Origin: Auanema rhodensis
Taxonomy: Eukaryota > Nematoda > Chromadorea > Rhabditida > Rhabditidae
Length of the DNA: 64,000 nt
Reading direction: 5' to 3'
Assembly: GCA_964057225.1 (NCBI GenBank)
Contig: OZ059895.1
Coordinates: forward strand, 23,976,025-24,040,024
A program made the position numbers and the translations under genes. The notes below the pieces were generated by a model. It saw only the letters and a list, made by a program, of their open reading frames with translations, did no database searches and was not told the DNA's origin. Within the stretch, counting starts at the first letter, position 1. The number at the start of each line of letters is the position of its first letter. Positions 1 through 13,575 of this stretch are shown one piece after another.

Positions 1-176
1 CTTTAATTTATGCTAATTAAATGTACACGTGATGTGCACTTGGTATGTAACTCGCTTCACGTAAAAGATAAAGAGATGCGGTTTTCAAAATTAGATTCCC
101 CATGTCCATATTAGTCTAAAAACAAATGTTTATTGATATTGGTGCATGGTAACCATGACTTTGAATTTTACGTGAA
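1..176 (+). repeat. Reference satellite monomer with internal palindromes
   Basis: First full monomer, used here for numbering. It contains short dyads: CACGTG at 26-31; GTGCAC at 34-39; a second site at 58-63, which is CACGTG in most copies and CACGTA in this one; and the odd palindrome CATGGTAACCATG at 145-157. An A-rich then T-rich stretch lies at 117-131. In copies with G at position 63 the second site sits in the 10-bp palindrome TTCACGTGAA. Such dyads are plausible protein-binding sites in satellite DNA, but no binding protein can be named. I found no match to the mammalian CENP-B box. Confidence 0.9.
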
Positions 177-3100
177 CTTTAATTTATGCTAATTAAATGT
201 ACACGTGATGTGCACTTGGTATGTAACTCGCTTCACGTAAAAGATAAAGAGATGCGGTTTTCAAAATTAGATTCCCCATGTCCATATTAGTCTAAAAACA
301 AATTTTTATTGATATTGGTTCATGGTAACCATGACTTTGAAATTTACGTGAACTTTAATTTATGCTAATTAAATGTACACGTGATGTGCACTTGGTATGT
401 AACTCGCTTCACGTAAAAGATAAAGAGATGCGGTTTTCAAAATTAGATTCCCCATGTCCATATTAGTCTAAAAACAAATGTTTATTGATATTGGTGCATG
501 GTAACCATGACTTTGAATTTTACGTGAACTTTAATTTATGCTAATTAAATGTACACGTGATGTGCACTTGGTATGTAACTCGCTTCACGTAAAAGATAAA
601 GAGATGCGGTTTTCAAAATTAGATTCCCCATGTCCATATTAGTCTAAAAACAAATTTTTATTGATATTGGTGCATGGTAACTATGACTTTGAAATTTACG
701 TGAACTTTAATTTATGCTAATTAAATGTACACGTGATGTGCACTTGGTATGTAACTCGCTTCACGTGAAAGATAAAGAGATGCGGTTTTCAAAATTAGAT
801 TCCCCATGTCCATATTAGTCTAAAAACAAATTTTTATTGATATTGGTTCATGGTAACCATGACTTTGAAATTTACGTGAACTTTAATTTATGCTAATTAA
901 ATGTACACGTGATGTGCACTTGGTACGTAACTCGCTTCACGTGAAAGATGAAGAGATGCGGTTCTCAAAATTAGATTCCCCATGTCCATATTAGTCTAAA
1001 AACAAATTTTTATTGATATTGGTGCATGGTAACTATGACTTTGAAATTTACGTGAACTTTAATTTATGCTAATTAAATGTACACGTGATGTGCACTTGGT
1101 ATGTAACTTGCTTCACGTGAAAGATAAAGAGATGCGGTTTTCAAAATTAGATTCCCCATGTCCATATTAGTCTAAAAACAAATTTTTATTGATATTGGTT
1201 CATGGTAACCATGACTTTGAAATTTACGTGAACTTTAATTTATGCTAATTAAATGTACACGTGATGTGCACTTGGTACGTAACTCGCTTCACGTGAAAGA
1301 TGAAGAGATGCGGTTTTCAAAATTAGATTCACCATGTCCATATTAGTCTAAAAACAAATTTTTATTGATATTGGTGCATGGTAACCATGACTTTGAAATT
1401 TACGTGAACTTTAATTTATGCTAATTAAATGTACACGTGATGTGCACTTGGTATGTAACTCGCTTCACGTGAAAGATAAAGAGATGCGGTTTTCAAAATT
1501 AGATTCCCCATGTCCATATTAGTCTAAAAACAAACTTTTATTGATATTGGTTCATGGTAACCATGACTTTGAAATTTACGTGAACTTTAATTTATGCTAA
1601 TTAAATGTACACGTGATGTGCACTTGGTATGTAACTCGCTTCACGTGAAAGATAAAGAGATGCGGTTTTCAAAATTAGATTCCCCATGTCCATATTAGTC
1701 TAAAAACAAATTTTTATTGATATTGGTTCATGGTAACCATGACTTTGAAATTTACGTGAACTTTAATTTATGCTAATTAAATGTACACGTGATGTGCACT
1801 TGGTATGTAACTCGCTTCACGTAAAAGATAAAGAGATGCGGTTTTCAAAATTAGATTCCCCATGTCCATATTAGTCTAAAAACAAATTTTTATTGATATT
1901 GGTGCATGGTAACCATGACTTTGAATTTTACGTGAACTTTAATTTATGCTAATTAAATGTACACGTGATGTGCACTTGGTATGTAACTCGCTTCACGTGA
2001 AAGATAAAGAGATGCGGTTTTCAAAATCAGATTCCCCATGTCCATATTAGTCTAAAAACAAATTTTTATTGATATTGGTTCATGGTAACCATGACTTTGA
2101 AATTTACGTGAACTTTAATTTATGCTAATTAAATGTACACGTGATGTGCACTTGGTATGTAACTCGCTTCACGTAAAAGATAAAGAGATGCGGTTTTCAA
2201 AATTAGATTCCCCATGTCCATATTAGTCTAAAAACAAATTTTTATTGATATTGGTGCATGGTAACCATGACTTTGAAATTTACGTGAACTTTAATTTATG
2301 CTAATTAAATGTACACGTGATGTGCACTTGGTATGTAACTCGCTTCACGTGAAAGATAAAGAGATGCGGTTTTCAAAATTAGATTCCCCATGTCCATATT
2401 AGTCTAAAAACAAACTTTTATTGATATTGGTTCATGGTAACCATGACTTTGAAATTTACGTGAACTTTAATTTATGCTAATTAAATGTACACGTGATGTG
2501 CACTTGGTATGTAACTCGCTTCACGTGAAAGATAAAGAGATGCGGTTTTCAAAATTAGATTCCCCATGTCCATATTAGTCTAAAAACAAATTTTTATTGA
2601 TATTGGTTCATGGTAACCATGACTTTGAAATTTACGTGAACTTTAATTTATGCTAATTAAATGTACACGTGATGTGCACTTGGTACGTAACTCGCTTCAC
2701 GTGAAAGATGAAGAGATGCGGTTTTCAAAATTAGATTCCCCATGTCCATATTAGTCTAAAAACAAATTTTTATTGATATTGCTTCATGGTAACTATGACT
2801 TTGAAATTTACGTGAACTTTAATTTATGCTAATTAAATGTACACGTGATGTGCACTTGGTATGTAACTCGCTTCACGTAAAAGATAAAGAGATGCGGTTT
2901 TCAAAATTAGATTCCCCATGTCCATATTAGTCTAAAAACAAATGTTTATTGATATTGGTGCATGGTAACCATGACTTTGAATTTTACGTGAACTTTAATT
3001 TATGCTAATTAAATGTACACGTGATGTGCACTTGGTATGTAACTCGCTTCACGTAAAAGATAAAGAGATGCGGTTTTCAAAATTAGATTCCCCATGTCCA

Positions 3101-4928
3101 TATTAGTCTAAAAACAAATTTTTATTGATATTGGTTCATGGTAACCATGACTTTGAAATTTACGTGAACTTTAATTTATGCTAATTAAATGTACACGTGA
3201 TGTGCACTTGGTATGTAACTCGCTTCACGTAAAAGATAAAGAGATGCGGTTTTCAAAATTAGATTCCCCATGTCCATATTAGTCTAAAAACAAATGTTTA
3301 TTGATATTGGTGCATGGTAACCATGACTTTGAATTTTACGTGAACTTTAATTTATGCTAATTAAATGTACACGTGATGTGCACTTGGTATGTAACTCGCT
3401 TCACGTAAAAGATAAAGAGATGCGGTTTTCAAAATTAGATTCCCCATGTCCATATTAGTCTAAAAACAAATTTTTATTGATATTGGTGCATGGTAACTAT
3501 GACTTTGAAATTTACGTGAACTTTAATTTATGCTAATTAAATGTACACGTGATGTGCACTTGGTATGTAACTTGCTTCACGTGAAAGATAAAGAGATGCG
3601 GTTTTCAAAATTAGATTCCCCATGTCCATATTAGTCTAAAAACAAATTTTTATTGATATTGGTTCATGGTAACCATGACTTTGAAATTTACGTGAACTTT
3701 AATTTATGCTAATTAAATGTACACGTGATGTGCACTTGGTACGTAACTCGCTTCACGTGAAAGATGAAGAGATGCGGTTCTCAAAATTAGATTCCCCATG
3801 TCCATATTAGTCTAAAAACAAATTTTTATTGATATTGGTGCATGGTAACTATGACTTTGAAATTTACGTGAACTTTAATTTATGCTAATTAAATGTACAC
3901 GTGATGTGCACTTGGTATGTAACTTGCTTCACGTGAAAGATAAAGAGATGCGGTTTTCAAAATTAGATTCCCCATGTCCATATTAGTCTAAAAACAAATT
4001 TTTATTGATATTGGTTCATGGTAACCATGACTTTGAAATTTACGTGAACTTTAATTTATGCTAATTAAATGTACACGTGATGTGCACTTGGTACGTAACT
4101 CGCTTCACGTGAAAGATGAAGAGATGCGGTTTTCAAAATTAGATTCACCATGTCCATATTAGTCTAAAAACAAATTTTTATTGATATTGGTGCATGGTAA
4201 CCATGACTTTGAAATTTACGTGAACTTTAATTTATGCTAATTAAATGTACACGTGATGTGCACTTGGTATGTAACTCGCTTCACGTGAAAGATAAAGAGA
4301 TGCGGTTTTCAAAATTAGATTCCCCATGTCCATATTAGTCTAAAAACAAACTTTTATTGATATTGGTTCATGGTAACCATGACTTTGAAATTTACGTGAA
4401 CTTTAATTTATGCTAATTAAATGTACACGTGATGTGCACTTGGTATGTAACTCGCTTCACGTGAAAGATAAAGAGATGCGGTTTTCAAAATTAGATTCCC
4501 CATGTCCATATTAGTCTAAAAACAAATTTTTATTGATATTGGTTCATGGTAACCATGACTTTGAAATTTACGTGAACTTTAATTTATGCTAATTAAATGT
4601 ACACGTGATGTGCACTTGGTATGTAACTCGCTTCACGTAAAAGATAAAGAGATGCGGTTTTCAAAATTAGATTCCCCATGTCCATATTAGTCTAAAAACA
4701 AATTTTTATTGATATTGGTGCATGGTAACCATGACTTTGAATTTTACGTGAACTTTAATTTATGCTAATTAAATGTACACGTGATGTGCACTTGGTATGT
4801 AACTCGCTTCACGTGAAAGATAAAGAGATGCGGTTTTCAAAATCAGATTCCCCATGTCCATATTAGTCTAAAAACAAATTTTTATTGATATTGGTTCATG
4901 GTAACCATGACTTTGAATTTTACGTGAA
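1..4928 (+). repeat. 16-mer higher-order repeat (2816 bp), about 1.75 copies
   Basis: The variant order of monomers starting at 1 to 1937 recurs from 2817. For example, the T-to-G change at monomer position 128 occurs at monomers 1 and 3 and again at 17 and 19. The TTCTC variant is in monomers 6 and 22, the TCACCAT variant in monomers 8 and 24, and CAAACTTTT in 9 and 25. The spacing is 2816 bp, exactly 16 monomers. Monomers 5 and 21 differ at CTCGC/CTTGC and monomers 12 and 28 differ at position 166, so the copies are close but not identical. The match fades after monomer 28 (4753-4928). Confidence 0.9.
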
Positions 4929-5632
4929 CTTTAATTTATGCTAATTAAATGTACACGTGATGTGCACTTGGTATGTAACTCGCTTCACGTGAAAGATAAA
5001 GAGATGCGGTTTTCAAAATTAGAATCCCCATGTCCATATTAGTCTAAAAACAAATTTTTATTGATATTGGTGCATGGTAACCATGACTTTGAAATTTACG
5101 TGAACTTTAATTTATGCTAATTAAATGTACACGTGATGTGCACTTGGTATGTAACTCGCTTCACGTGAAAGATAAAGAGATGCGGTTTTCAAAATTAGAT
5201 TCCCCATGTCCATATTAGTCTAAAAACAAATTTTTATTGATATTGGTGCATGGTAACTATGACTTTGAAATTTACGTGAACTTTAATTTATGCTAATTAA
5301 ATGTACACGTGATGTGCACTTGGTATGTAACTTGCTTCACGTGAAAGATAAAGAGATGCGGTTTTTAAAATTAGATTCCCCATGTCCATATTAGTCTAAA
5401 AACAAATTTTTATTGATATTGGTTCATGGTAACCATGACTTTGAAATTTACGTGAACTTTAATTTATGCTAATTAAATGTACACGTGATGTGCACTTGGT
5501 ACGTAACTCGCTTCACGTGAAAGATGAAGAGATGCGGTTTTCAAAATTAGATTCCCCATGTCCATATTAGTCTAAAAACAAATTTTTATTGATATTGGTG
5601 CATGGTAACCATGACTTTGAAATTTACGTGAA

Positions 5633-7920
5633 CTTTAATTTATGCTAATTAAATGTACACGTGATGTGCACTTGGTATGTAACTCGCTTCACGTGAAAGA
5701 TAAAGAGATGCGGTTTTCAAAATTAGATTCCCCATGTCCATATTAGTCTAAAAACAAACTTTTATTGATATTGGTTCATGGTAACCATGACTTTGAAATT
5801 TACGTGAACTTTAATTTATGCTAATTAAATGTACACGTGATGTGCACTTGGTATGTAACTCGCTTCACGTGAAAGATAAAGAGATGCGGTTTTCAAAATT
5901 AGATTCCCCATGTCCATATTAGTCTAAAAACAAATTTTTATTGATATTGGTTCATGGTAACCATGACTTTGAAATTTACGTGAACTTTAATTTATGCTAA
6001 TTAAATGTACACGTGATGTGCACTTGGTATGTAACTCGCTTCACGTAAAAGATAAAGAGATGCGGTTTTCAAAATTAGATTCCCCATGTCCATATTAGTC
6101 TAAAAACAAATTTTTATTGATATTGGTGCATGGTAACCATGACTTTGAATTTTACGTGAACTTTAATTTATGCTAATTAAATGTACACGTGATGTGCACT
6201 TGGTATGTAACTCGCTTCACGTGAAAGATAAAGAGATGCGGTTTTCAAAATCAGATTCCCCATGTCCATATTAGTCTAAAAACAAATTTTTATTGATATT
6301 GGTTCATGGTAACCATGACTTTGAAATTTACGTGAACTTTAATTTATGCTAATTAAATGTACACGTGATGTGCACTTGGTATGTAACTCGCTTCACGTAA
6401 AAGATAAAGAGATGCGGTTTTCAAAATTAGATTCCCCATGTCCATATTAGTCTAAAAACAAATTTTTATTGATATTGGTGCATGGTAACCATGACTTTGA
6501 AATTTACGTGAACTTTAATTTATGCTAATTAAATGTACACGTGATGTGCACTTGGTATGTAACTCGCTTCACGTGAAAGATAAAGAGATGCGGTTTTCAA
6601 AATTAGATTCCCCATGTCCATATTAGTCTAAAAACAAACTTTTATTGATATTGGTTCATGGTAACCATGACTTTGAAATTTACGTGAACTTTAATTTATG
6701 CTAATTAAATGTACACGTGATGTGCACTTGGTATGTAACTCGCTTCACGTGAAAGATAAAGAGATGCGGTTTTCAAAATTAGATTCCCCATGTCCATATT
6801 AGTCTAAAAACAAATTTTTATTGATATTGGTTCATGGTAACCATGACTTTGAAATTTACGTGAACTTTAATTTATGCTAATTAAATGTACACGTGATGTG
6901 CACTTGGTATGTAACTCGCTTCACGTAAAAGATAAAGAGATGCGGTTTTCAAAATTAGATTCCCCATGTCCATATTAGTCTAAAAACAAATTTTTATTGA
7001 TATTGGTGCATGGTAACCATGACTTTGAATTTTACGTGAACTTTAATTTATGCTAATTAAATGTACACGTGATGTGCACTTGGTATGTAACTCGCTTCAC
7101 GTGAAAGATAAAGAGATGCGGTTTTCAAAATCAGATTCCCCATGTCCATATTAGTCTAAAAACAAATTTTTATTGATATTGGTTCATGGTAACCATGACT
7201 TTGAAATTTACGTGAACTTTAATTTATGCTAATTAAATGTACACGTGATGTGCACTTGGTATGTAACTCGCTTCACGTAAAAGATAAAGAGATGCGGTTT
7301 TCAAAATTAGATTCCCCATGTCCATATTAGTCTAAAAACAAATTTTTATTGATATTGGTGCATGGTAACCATGACTTTGAAATTTACGTGAACTTTAATT
7401 TATGCTAATTAAATGTACACGTGATGTGCACTTGGTATGTAACTCGCTTCACGTGAAAGATAAAGAGATGCGGTTTTCAAAATTAGATTCCCCATGTCCA
7501 TATTAGTCTAAAAACAAACTTTTATTGATATTGGTTCATGGTAACCATGACTTTGAAATTTACGTGAACTTTAATTTATGCTAATTAAATGTACACGTGA
7601 TGTGCACTTGGTATGTAACTCGCTTCACGTGAAAGATAAAGAGATGCGGTTTTCAAAATTAGATTCCCCATGTCCATATTAGTCTAAAAACAAATTTTTA
7701 TTGATATTGGTTCATGGTAACCATGACTTTGAAATTTACGTGAACTTTAATTTATGCTAATTAAATGTAAACGTGATGTGCACTTGGTATGTAACTCGCT
7801 TCACGTAAAAGATAAAGAGATGCGGTTTTCAAAATTAGATTCCCCATGTCCATATTAGTCTAAAAACAAATTTTTATTGATATTGGTGCATGGTAACCAT
7901 GACTTTGAATTTTACGTGAA
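5633..7920 (+). repeat. 5-mer higher-order repeat (880 bp), about 2.6 copies
   Basis: The CAAACTTTT variant recurs near 5757, 6637 and 7517, exactly 880 bp apart. The four monomers after each also repeat in order: a plain GGTTCAT type, a GTAAAAG/GAATTTT type, an AAAATCAG type, then a GTAAAAG/GAAATTT type. The same 5-mer is embedded in the 16-mer at 1409-2288, so the shorter repeat was probably amplified from part of the longer one. The third copy picks up a private change (GTAAACG near 7768) and drifts after 7920. Confidence 0.88.
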
Positions 7921-10900
7921 CTTTAATTTATGCTAATTAAATGTACACGTGATGTGCACTTGGTATGTAACTCGCTTCACGTGAAAGATAAAGAGATGCG
8001 GTTTTCAAAATCAGATTCCCCATGTCCATATTAGTCTAAAAACAAATTTTTATTGATATTGGTGCATGGTAACCATGACTTTGAATTTTACGTGAACTTT
8101 AATTTATGCTAATTAAATGTACACGTGATGTGCACTTGGTATGTAACTCGCTTCACGTGAAAGATAAAGAGATGCGGTTTTCAAAATCAGATTCCCCATG
8201 TCCATATTAGTCTAAAAACAAATTTTTATTGATATTGGTTCATGGTAACCATGACTTTGAAATTTACGTGAACTTTAATTTATGCTAATTAAATGTACAC
8301 GTGATGTGCACTTGGTATGTAACTCGCTTCACGTAAAAGATAAAGAGATGCGGTTTTCAAAATTAGATTCCCCATGTCCATATTAGTCTAAAAACAAATT
8401 TTTATTGATATTGGTGCATGGTAACCATGACTTTGAATTTTACTTGAACTTTAATTTATGCTAATTAAATGTACACGTGATGTGCACTTGGTATGTAACT
8501 CGCTTCACGTAAAAGATAAAGAGATGCGGTTTTCAAAATTAGATTCCCCATGTCCATATTAGTCTAAAAACAAATTTTTATTGATATTGGTGCATGGTAA
8601 CCATGACTTTGAAATTTACGTGAACTTTAATTTATGCTAATTAAATGTACACGTGATGTGCACTTGGTATGTAACTCGCTTCACGTAAAAGATAAAGAGA
8701 TGCGGTTTTCAAAATTAGATTCCCCATGTCCATATTAGTCTAAAAACAAATTTTTATTGATATTGGTGCATGGTAACCATGACTTTGAATTTTACGTGAA
8801 CTTTAATTTATGCTAATTAAATGTACACGTGATGTGCACTTGGTATGTAACTCGCTTCACGTAAAAGATAAAGAGATGCGGTTTTCAAAATTAGATTCCC
8901 CATGTCCATATTAGTCTTACGTGAACTTTAATTTATGCTAATTAAATGTACACGTGATGTGCACTTGGTATGTAACTCGCTTCACGTGAAAGATAAAGAG
9001 ATGCGGTTTTCAAAATTAGATTCCCCATGTCCATATTAGTCTAAAAACAAATTTTTATTGATATTGGTGCATGGTAACCATGACTTTGAATTTTACGTGA
9101 ACTTTAATTTATGCTAATTAAATGTACACGTGATGTGCACTTGGTATGTAACTCGCTTCACGTGAAAGATAAAGAGATGCGGTTTTCAAAATTAGATTCC
9201 CCATGTCCATATTAGTCTAAAAACAAATTTTTATTGATATTGCTTCATGGTAACCATGACTTTGAAATTTACGTGAACTTTAATTTATGCTAATTAAATG
9301 TACACGTGATGTGCACTTGGTATGTAACTCGCTTCACGTGAAAGATAAAGAGATGCGGTTTTCAAAATTAGATTCCCCATGTCCATATTAGTCTAAAAAC
9401 AAATTTTTATTGATATTGGTTCATGGTAACCATGACTTTGAAATTTACGTGAACTTTAATTTATGCTAATTAAATGTACACGTGATGTGCACTTGGTATG
9501 TAACTCGCTTCACGTAAAAGATAAAGAGATGCGGTTTTCAAAATTAGATTCCCCATGTCCATATTAGTCTAAAAACAAATTTTTATTGATATTGGTGCAT
9601 GGTAACCATGACTTTGAATTTTACGTGAACTTTAATTTATGCTAATTAAATGTACACGTGATGTGCACTTGGTATGTAACTCGCTTCACGTGAAAGATAA
9701 AGAGATGCGGTTTTCAAAATCAGATTCCCCATGTCCATATTAGTCTAAAAACAAATTTTTATTGATATTGGTTCATGGTAACCATGACTTTGAAATTTAC
9801 GTGAACTTTAATTTATGCTAATTAAATGTACACGTGATGTGCACTTGGTATGTAACTCGCTTCACGTAAAAGATAAAGAGATGCGGTTTTCAAAATTAGA
9901 TTCCCCATGTCCATATTAGTCTAAAAACAAATTTTTATTGATATTGGTGCATGGTAACCATGACTTTGAAATTTACGTGAACTTTAATTTATGCTAATTA
10001 AATGTACACGTGATGTGCACTTGGTATGTAACTCGCTTCACGTGAAAGATAAAGAGATGCGGTTTTCAAAATTAGATTCCCCATGTCCATATTAGTCTAA
10101 AAACAAACTTTTATTGATATTGGTTCATGGTAACCATGACTTTGAAATTTACGTGAACTTTAATTTATGCTAATTAAATGTACACGTGATGTGCACTTGG
10201 TATGTAACTCGCTTCACGTGAAAGATAAAGAGATGCGGTTTTCAAAATTAGATTCCCCATGTCCATATTAGTCTAAAAACAAATTTTTATTGATATTGGT
10301 TCATGGTAACCATGACTTTGAAATTTACGTGAACTTTAATTTATGCTAATTAAATGTAAACGTGATGTGCACTTGGTATGTAACTCGCTTCACGTAAAAG
10401 ATAAAGAGATGCGGTTTTCAAAATTAGATTCCCCATGTCCATATTAGTCTAAAAACAAATTTTTATTGATATTGGTGCATGGTAACCATGACTTTGAATT
10501 TTACGTGAACTTTAATTTATGCTAATTAAATGTACACGTGATGTGCACTTGGTATGTAACTCGCTTCACGTGAAAGATAAAGAGATGCGGTTTTCAAAAT
10601 CAGATTCCCCATGTCCATATTAGTCTAAAAACAAATTTTTATTGATATTGGTGCATGGTAACCATGACTTTGAATTTTACGTGAACTTTAATTTATGCTA
10701 ATTAAATGTACACGTGATGTGCACTTGGTATGTAACTCGCTTCACGTGAAAGATAAAGAGATGCGGTTTTCAAAATCAGATTCCCCATGTCCATATTAGT
10801 CTAAAAACAAATTTTTATTGATATTGGTTCATGGTAACCATGACTTTGAAATTTACGTGAACTTTAATTTATGCTAATTAAATGTACACGTGATGTGCAC

Positions 10901-11514
10901 TTGGTATGTAACTCGCTTCACGTAAAAGATAAAGAGATGCGGTTTTCAAAATTAGATTCCCCATGTCCATATTAGTCTAAAAACAAATTTTTATTGATAT
11001 TGGTGCATGGTAACCATGACTTTGAATTTTACTTGAACTTTAATTTATGCTAATTAAATGTACACGTGATGTGCACTTGGTATGTAACTCGCTTCACGTA
11101 AAAGATAAAGAGATGCGGTTTTCAAAATTAGATTCCCCATGTCCATATTAGTCTAAAAACAAATTTTTATTGATATTGGTGCATGGTAACCATGACTTTG
11201 AAATTTACGTGAACTTTAATTTATGCTAATTAAATGTACACGTGATGTGCACTTGGTATGTAACTCGCTTCACGTAAAAGATAAAGAGATGCGGTTTTCA
11301 AAATTAGATTCCCCATGTCCATATTAGTCTAAAAACAAATTTTTATTGATATTGGTGCATGGTAACCATGACTTTGAATTTTACGTGAACTTTAATTTAT
11401 GCTAATTAAATGTACACGTGATGTGCACTTGGTATGTAACTCGCTTCACGTAAAAGATAAAGAGATGCGGTTTTCAAAATTAGATTCCCCATGTCCATAT
11501 TAGTCTTACGTGAA
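6689..11514 (+). repeat. Segmental tandem duplication with 2589-bp offset
   Basis: Bases 6689-8925 recur at 9278-11514, that is 12 full monomers plus one 125-bp monomer. Three rare changes repeat at exactly 2589 bp: the GTAAACG variant (GTAA at 7767 and 10356), the ACTTGAAC variant (8442 and 11031) and the 51-bp deletion (8801 and 11390). The monomers immediately to the left (6337 and 6513 against 8926 and 9102) do not match, which marks the edge of the duplicated segment. Confidence 0.88.
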
Positions 11515-13575
11515 CTTTAATTTATGCTAATTAAATGTACACGTGATGTGCACTTGGTATGTAACTCGCTTCACGTGAAAGATAAAGAGATGCGGTTTTC
11601 AAAATTAGATTCCCCATGTCCATATTAGTCTAAAAACAAATTTTTATTGATATTGGTGCATGGTAACCATGACTTTGAATTTTACGTGAACTTTAATTTA
11701 TGCTAATTAAATGTACACGTGATGTGCACTTGGTATGTAACTCGCTTCACGTGAAAGATAAAGAGATGCGGTTTTCAAAATTAGATTCCCCATGTCCATA
11801 TTAGTCTAAAAACAAATTTTTATTGATATTGCTTCATGGTAACCATGACTTTGAAATTTACGTGAACTTTAATTTATGCTAATTAAATGTACACGTGATG
11901 TGCACTTGGTATGTAACTCGCTTCACGTGAAAGATAAAGAGATGCGGTTTTCAAAATTAGATTCCCCATGTCCATATTAGTCTAAAAACAAATTTTTATT
12001 GATATTGCTTCATGGTAACCATGACTTTGAAATTTACGTGAACTTTAATTTATGCTAATTAAATGTACACGTGATGTGCACTTGGTATGTAACTCGCTTC
12101 ACGTGAAAGATAAAGAGATGCGGTTTTCAAAATTAGATTCCCCATGTCCATATTAGTCTAAAAACAAATTTTTATTGATATTGCTTCATGGTAACCATGA
12201 CTTTGAAATTTACGTGAACTTTAATTTATGCTAATTAAATGTACACGTGATGTGCACTTGGTATGTAACTCGCTTCACGTGAAAGATAAAGAAATGCGGT
12301 TTTCAAAATTAGATTCCCCATGTCCATATTAGTCTAAAAACAAATTTTTATTGATATTGGTGCATGGTAACCATGACTTTGAATTTTACGTGAACTTTAA
12401 TTTATGCTAATTAAATGTACACGTGATGTGCACTTGGTATGTAACTCGCTTCACGTAAAAGATAAAGAGATGCGGTTTTCAAAATTAGATTCCCCATGTC
12501 CATATTAGTCTAAAAACAAATTTTTATTGATATTGGTGCATGGTAACCATGACTTTGAATTTTACGTGAACTTTAATTTATGCTAATTAAATGTACACGT
12601 GATGTGCACTTGGTATGTAACTCGCTTCACGTGAAAGATAAAGAGATGCGGTTTTCAAAATCAGATTCCCCATGTCCATATTAGTCTAAAAACAAATTTT
12701 TATTGATATTGGTGCATGGTAACCATGACTTTGAATTTTACGTGAACTTTAATTTATGCTAATTAAATGTACACGTGATGTGCACTTGGTATGTAACTCG
12801 CTTCACGTGAAAGATAAAGAGATGCGGTTTTCAAAATCAGATTCCCCATGTCCATATTAGTCTAAAAACAAATTTTTATTGATATTGGTTCATGGTAACC
12901 ATGACTTTGAAATTTACGTGAACTTTAATTTATGCTAATTAAATGTACACGTGATGTGCACTTGGTATGTAACTCGCTTCACGTAAAAGATAAAGAGATG
13001 CGGTTTTCAAAATTAGATTCCCCATGTCCATATTAGTCTAAAAACAAATTTTTATTGATATTGGTGCATGGTAACCATGACTTTGAATTTTACTTGAACT
13101 TTAATTTATGCTAATTAAATGTACACGTGATGTGCACTTGGTATGTAACTCGCTTCACGTAAAAGATAAAGAGATGCGGTTTTCAAAATTAGATTCCCCA
13201 TGTCCATATTAGTCTAAAAACAAATTTTTATTGATATTGGTGCATGGTAACCATGACTTTGAAATTTACGTGAACTTTAATTTATGCTAATTAAATGTAC
13301 ACGTGATGTGCACTTGGTATGTAACTCGCTTCACGTAAAAGATAAAGAGATGCGGTTTTCAAAATTAGATTCCCCATGTCCATATTAGTCTAAAAACAAA
13401 TTTTTATTGATATTGGTGCATGGTAACCATGACTTTGAATTTTACGTGAACTTTAATTTATGCTAATTAAATGTACACGTGATGTGCACTTGGTATGTAA
13501 CTCGCTTCACGTAAAAGATAAAGAGATGCGGTTTTCAAAATTAGATTCCCCATGTCCATATTAGTCTTACGTGAA
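11515..13575 (+). repeat. Shortened HOR unit, 11 full monomers plus 125-bp monomer (2061 bp)
   Basis: This unit carries a run of three consecutive GCTTCAT-type monomers. Two consecutive AAAATCAG monomers follow, then the ACTTGAAC variant near 13092, then the deleted monomer at 13451-13575. The ACTTGAAC variant lies 2061 bp after its previous copy, the same as the spacing of the deleted monomers. The unit therefore looks like the preceding 2589-bp unit after loss of three monomers and reshuffling of its first half. Confidence 0.75.

Noticed and set aside
1-176. CENP-B box in the satellite monomer
   Set aside because: No stretch of the monomer fits the TTCG....A..CGGG pattern on either strand.
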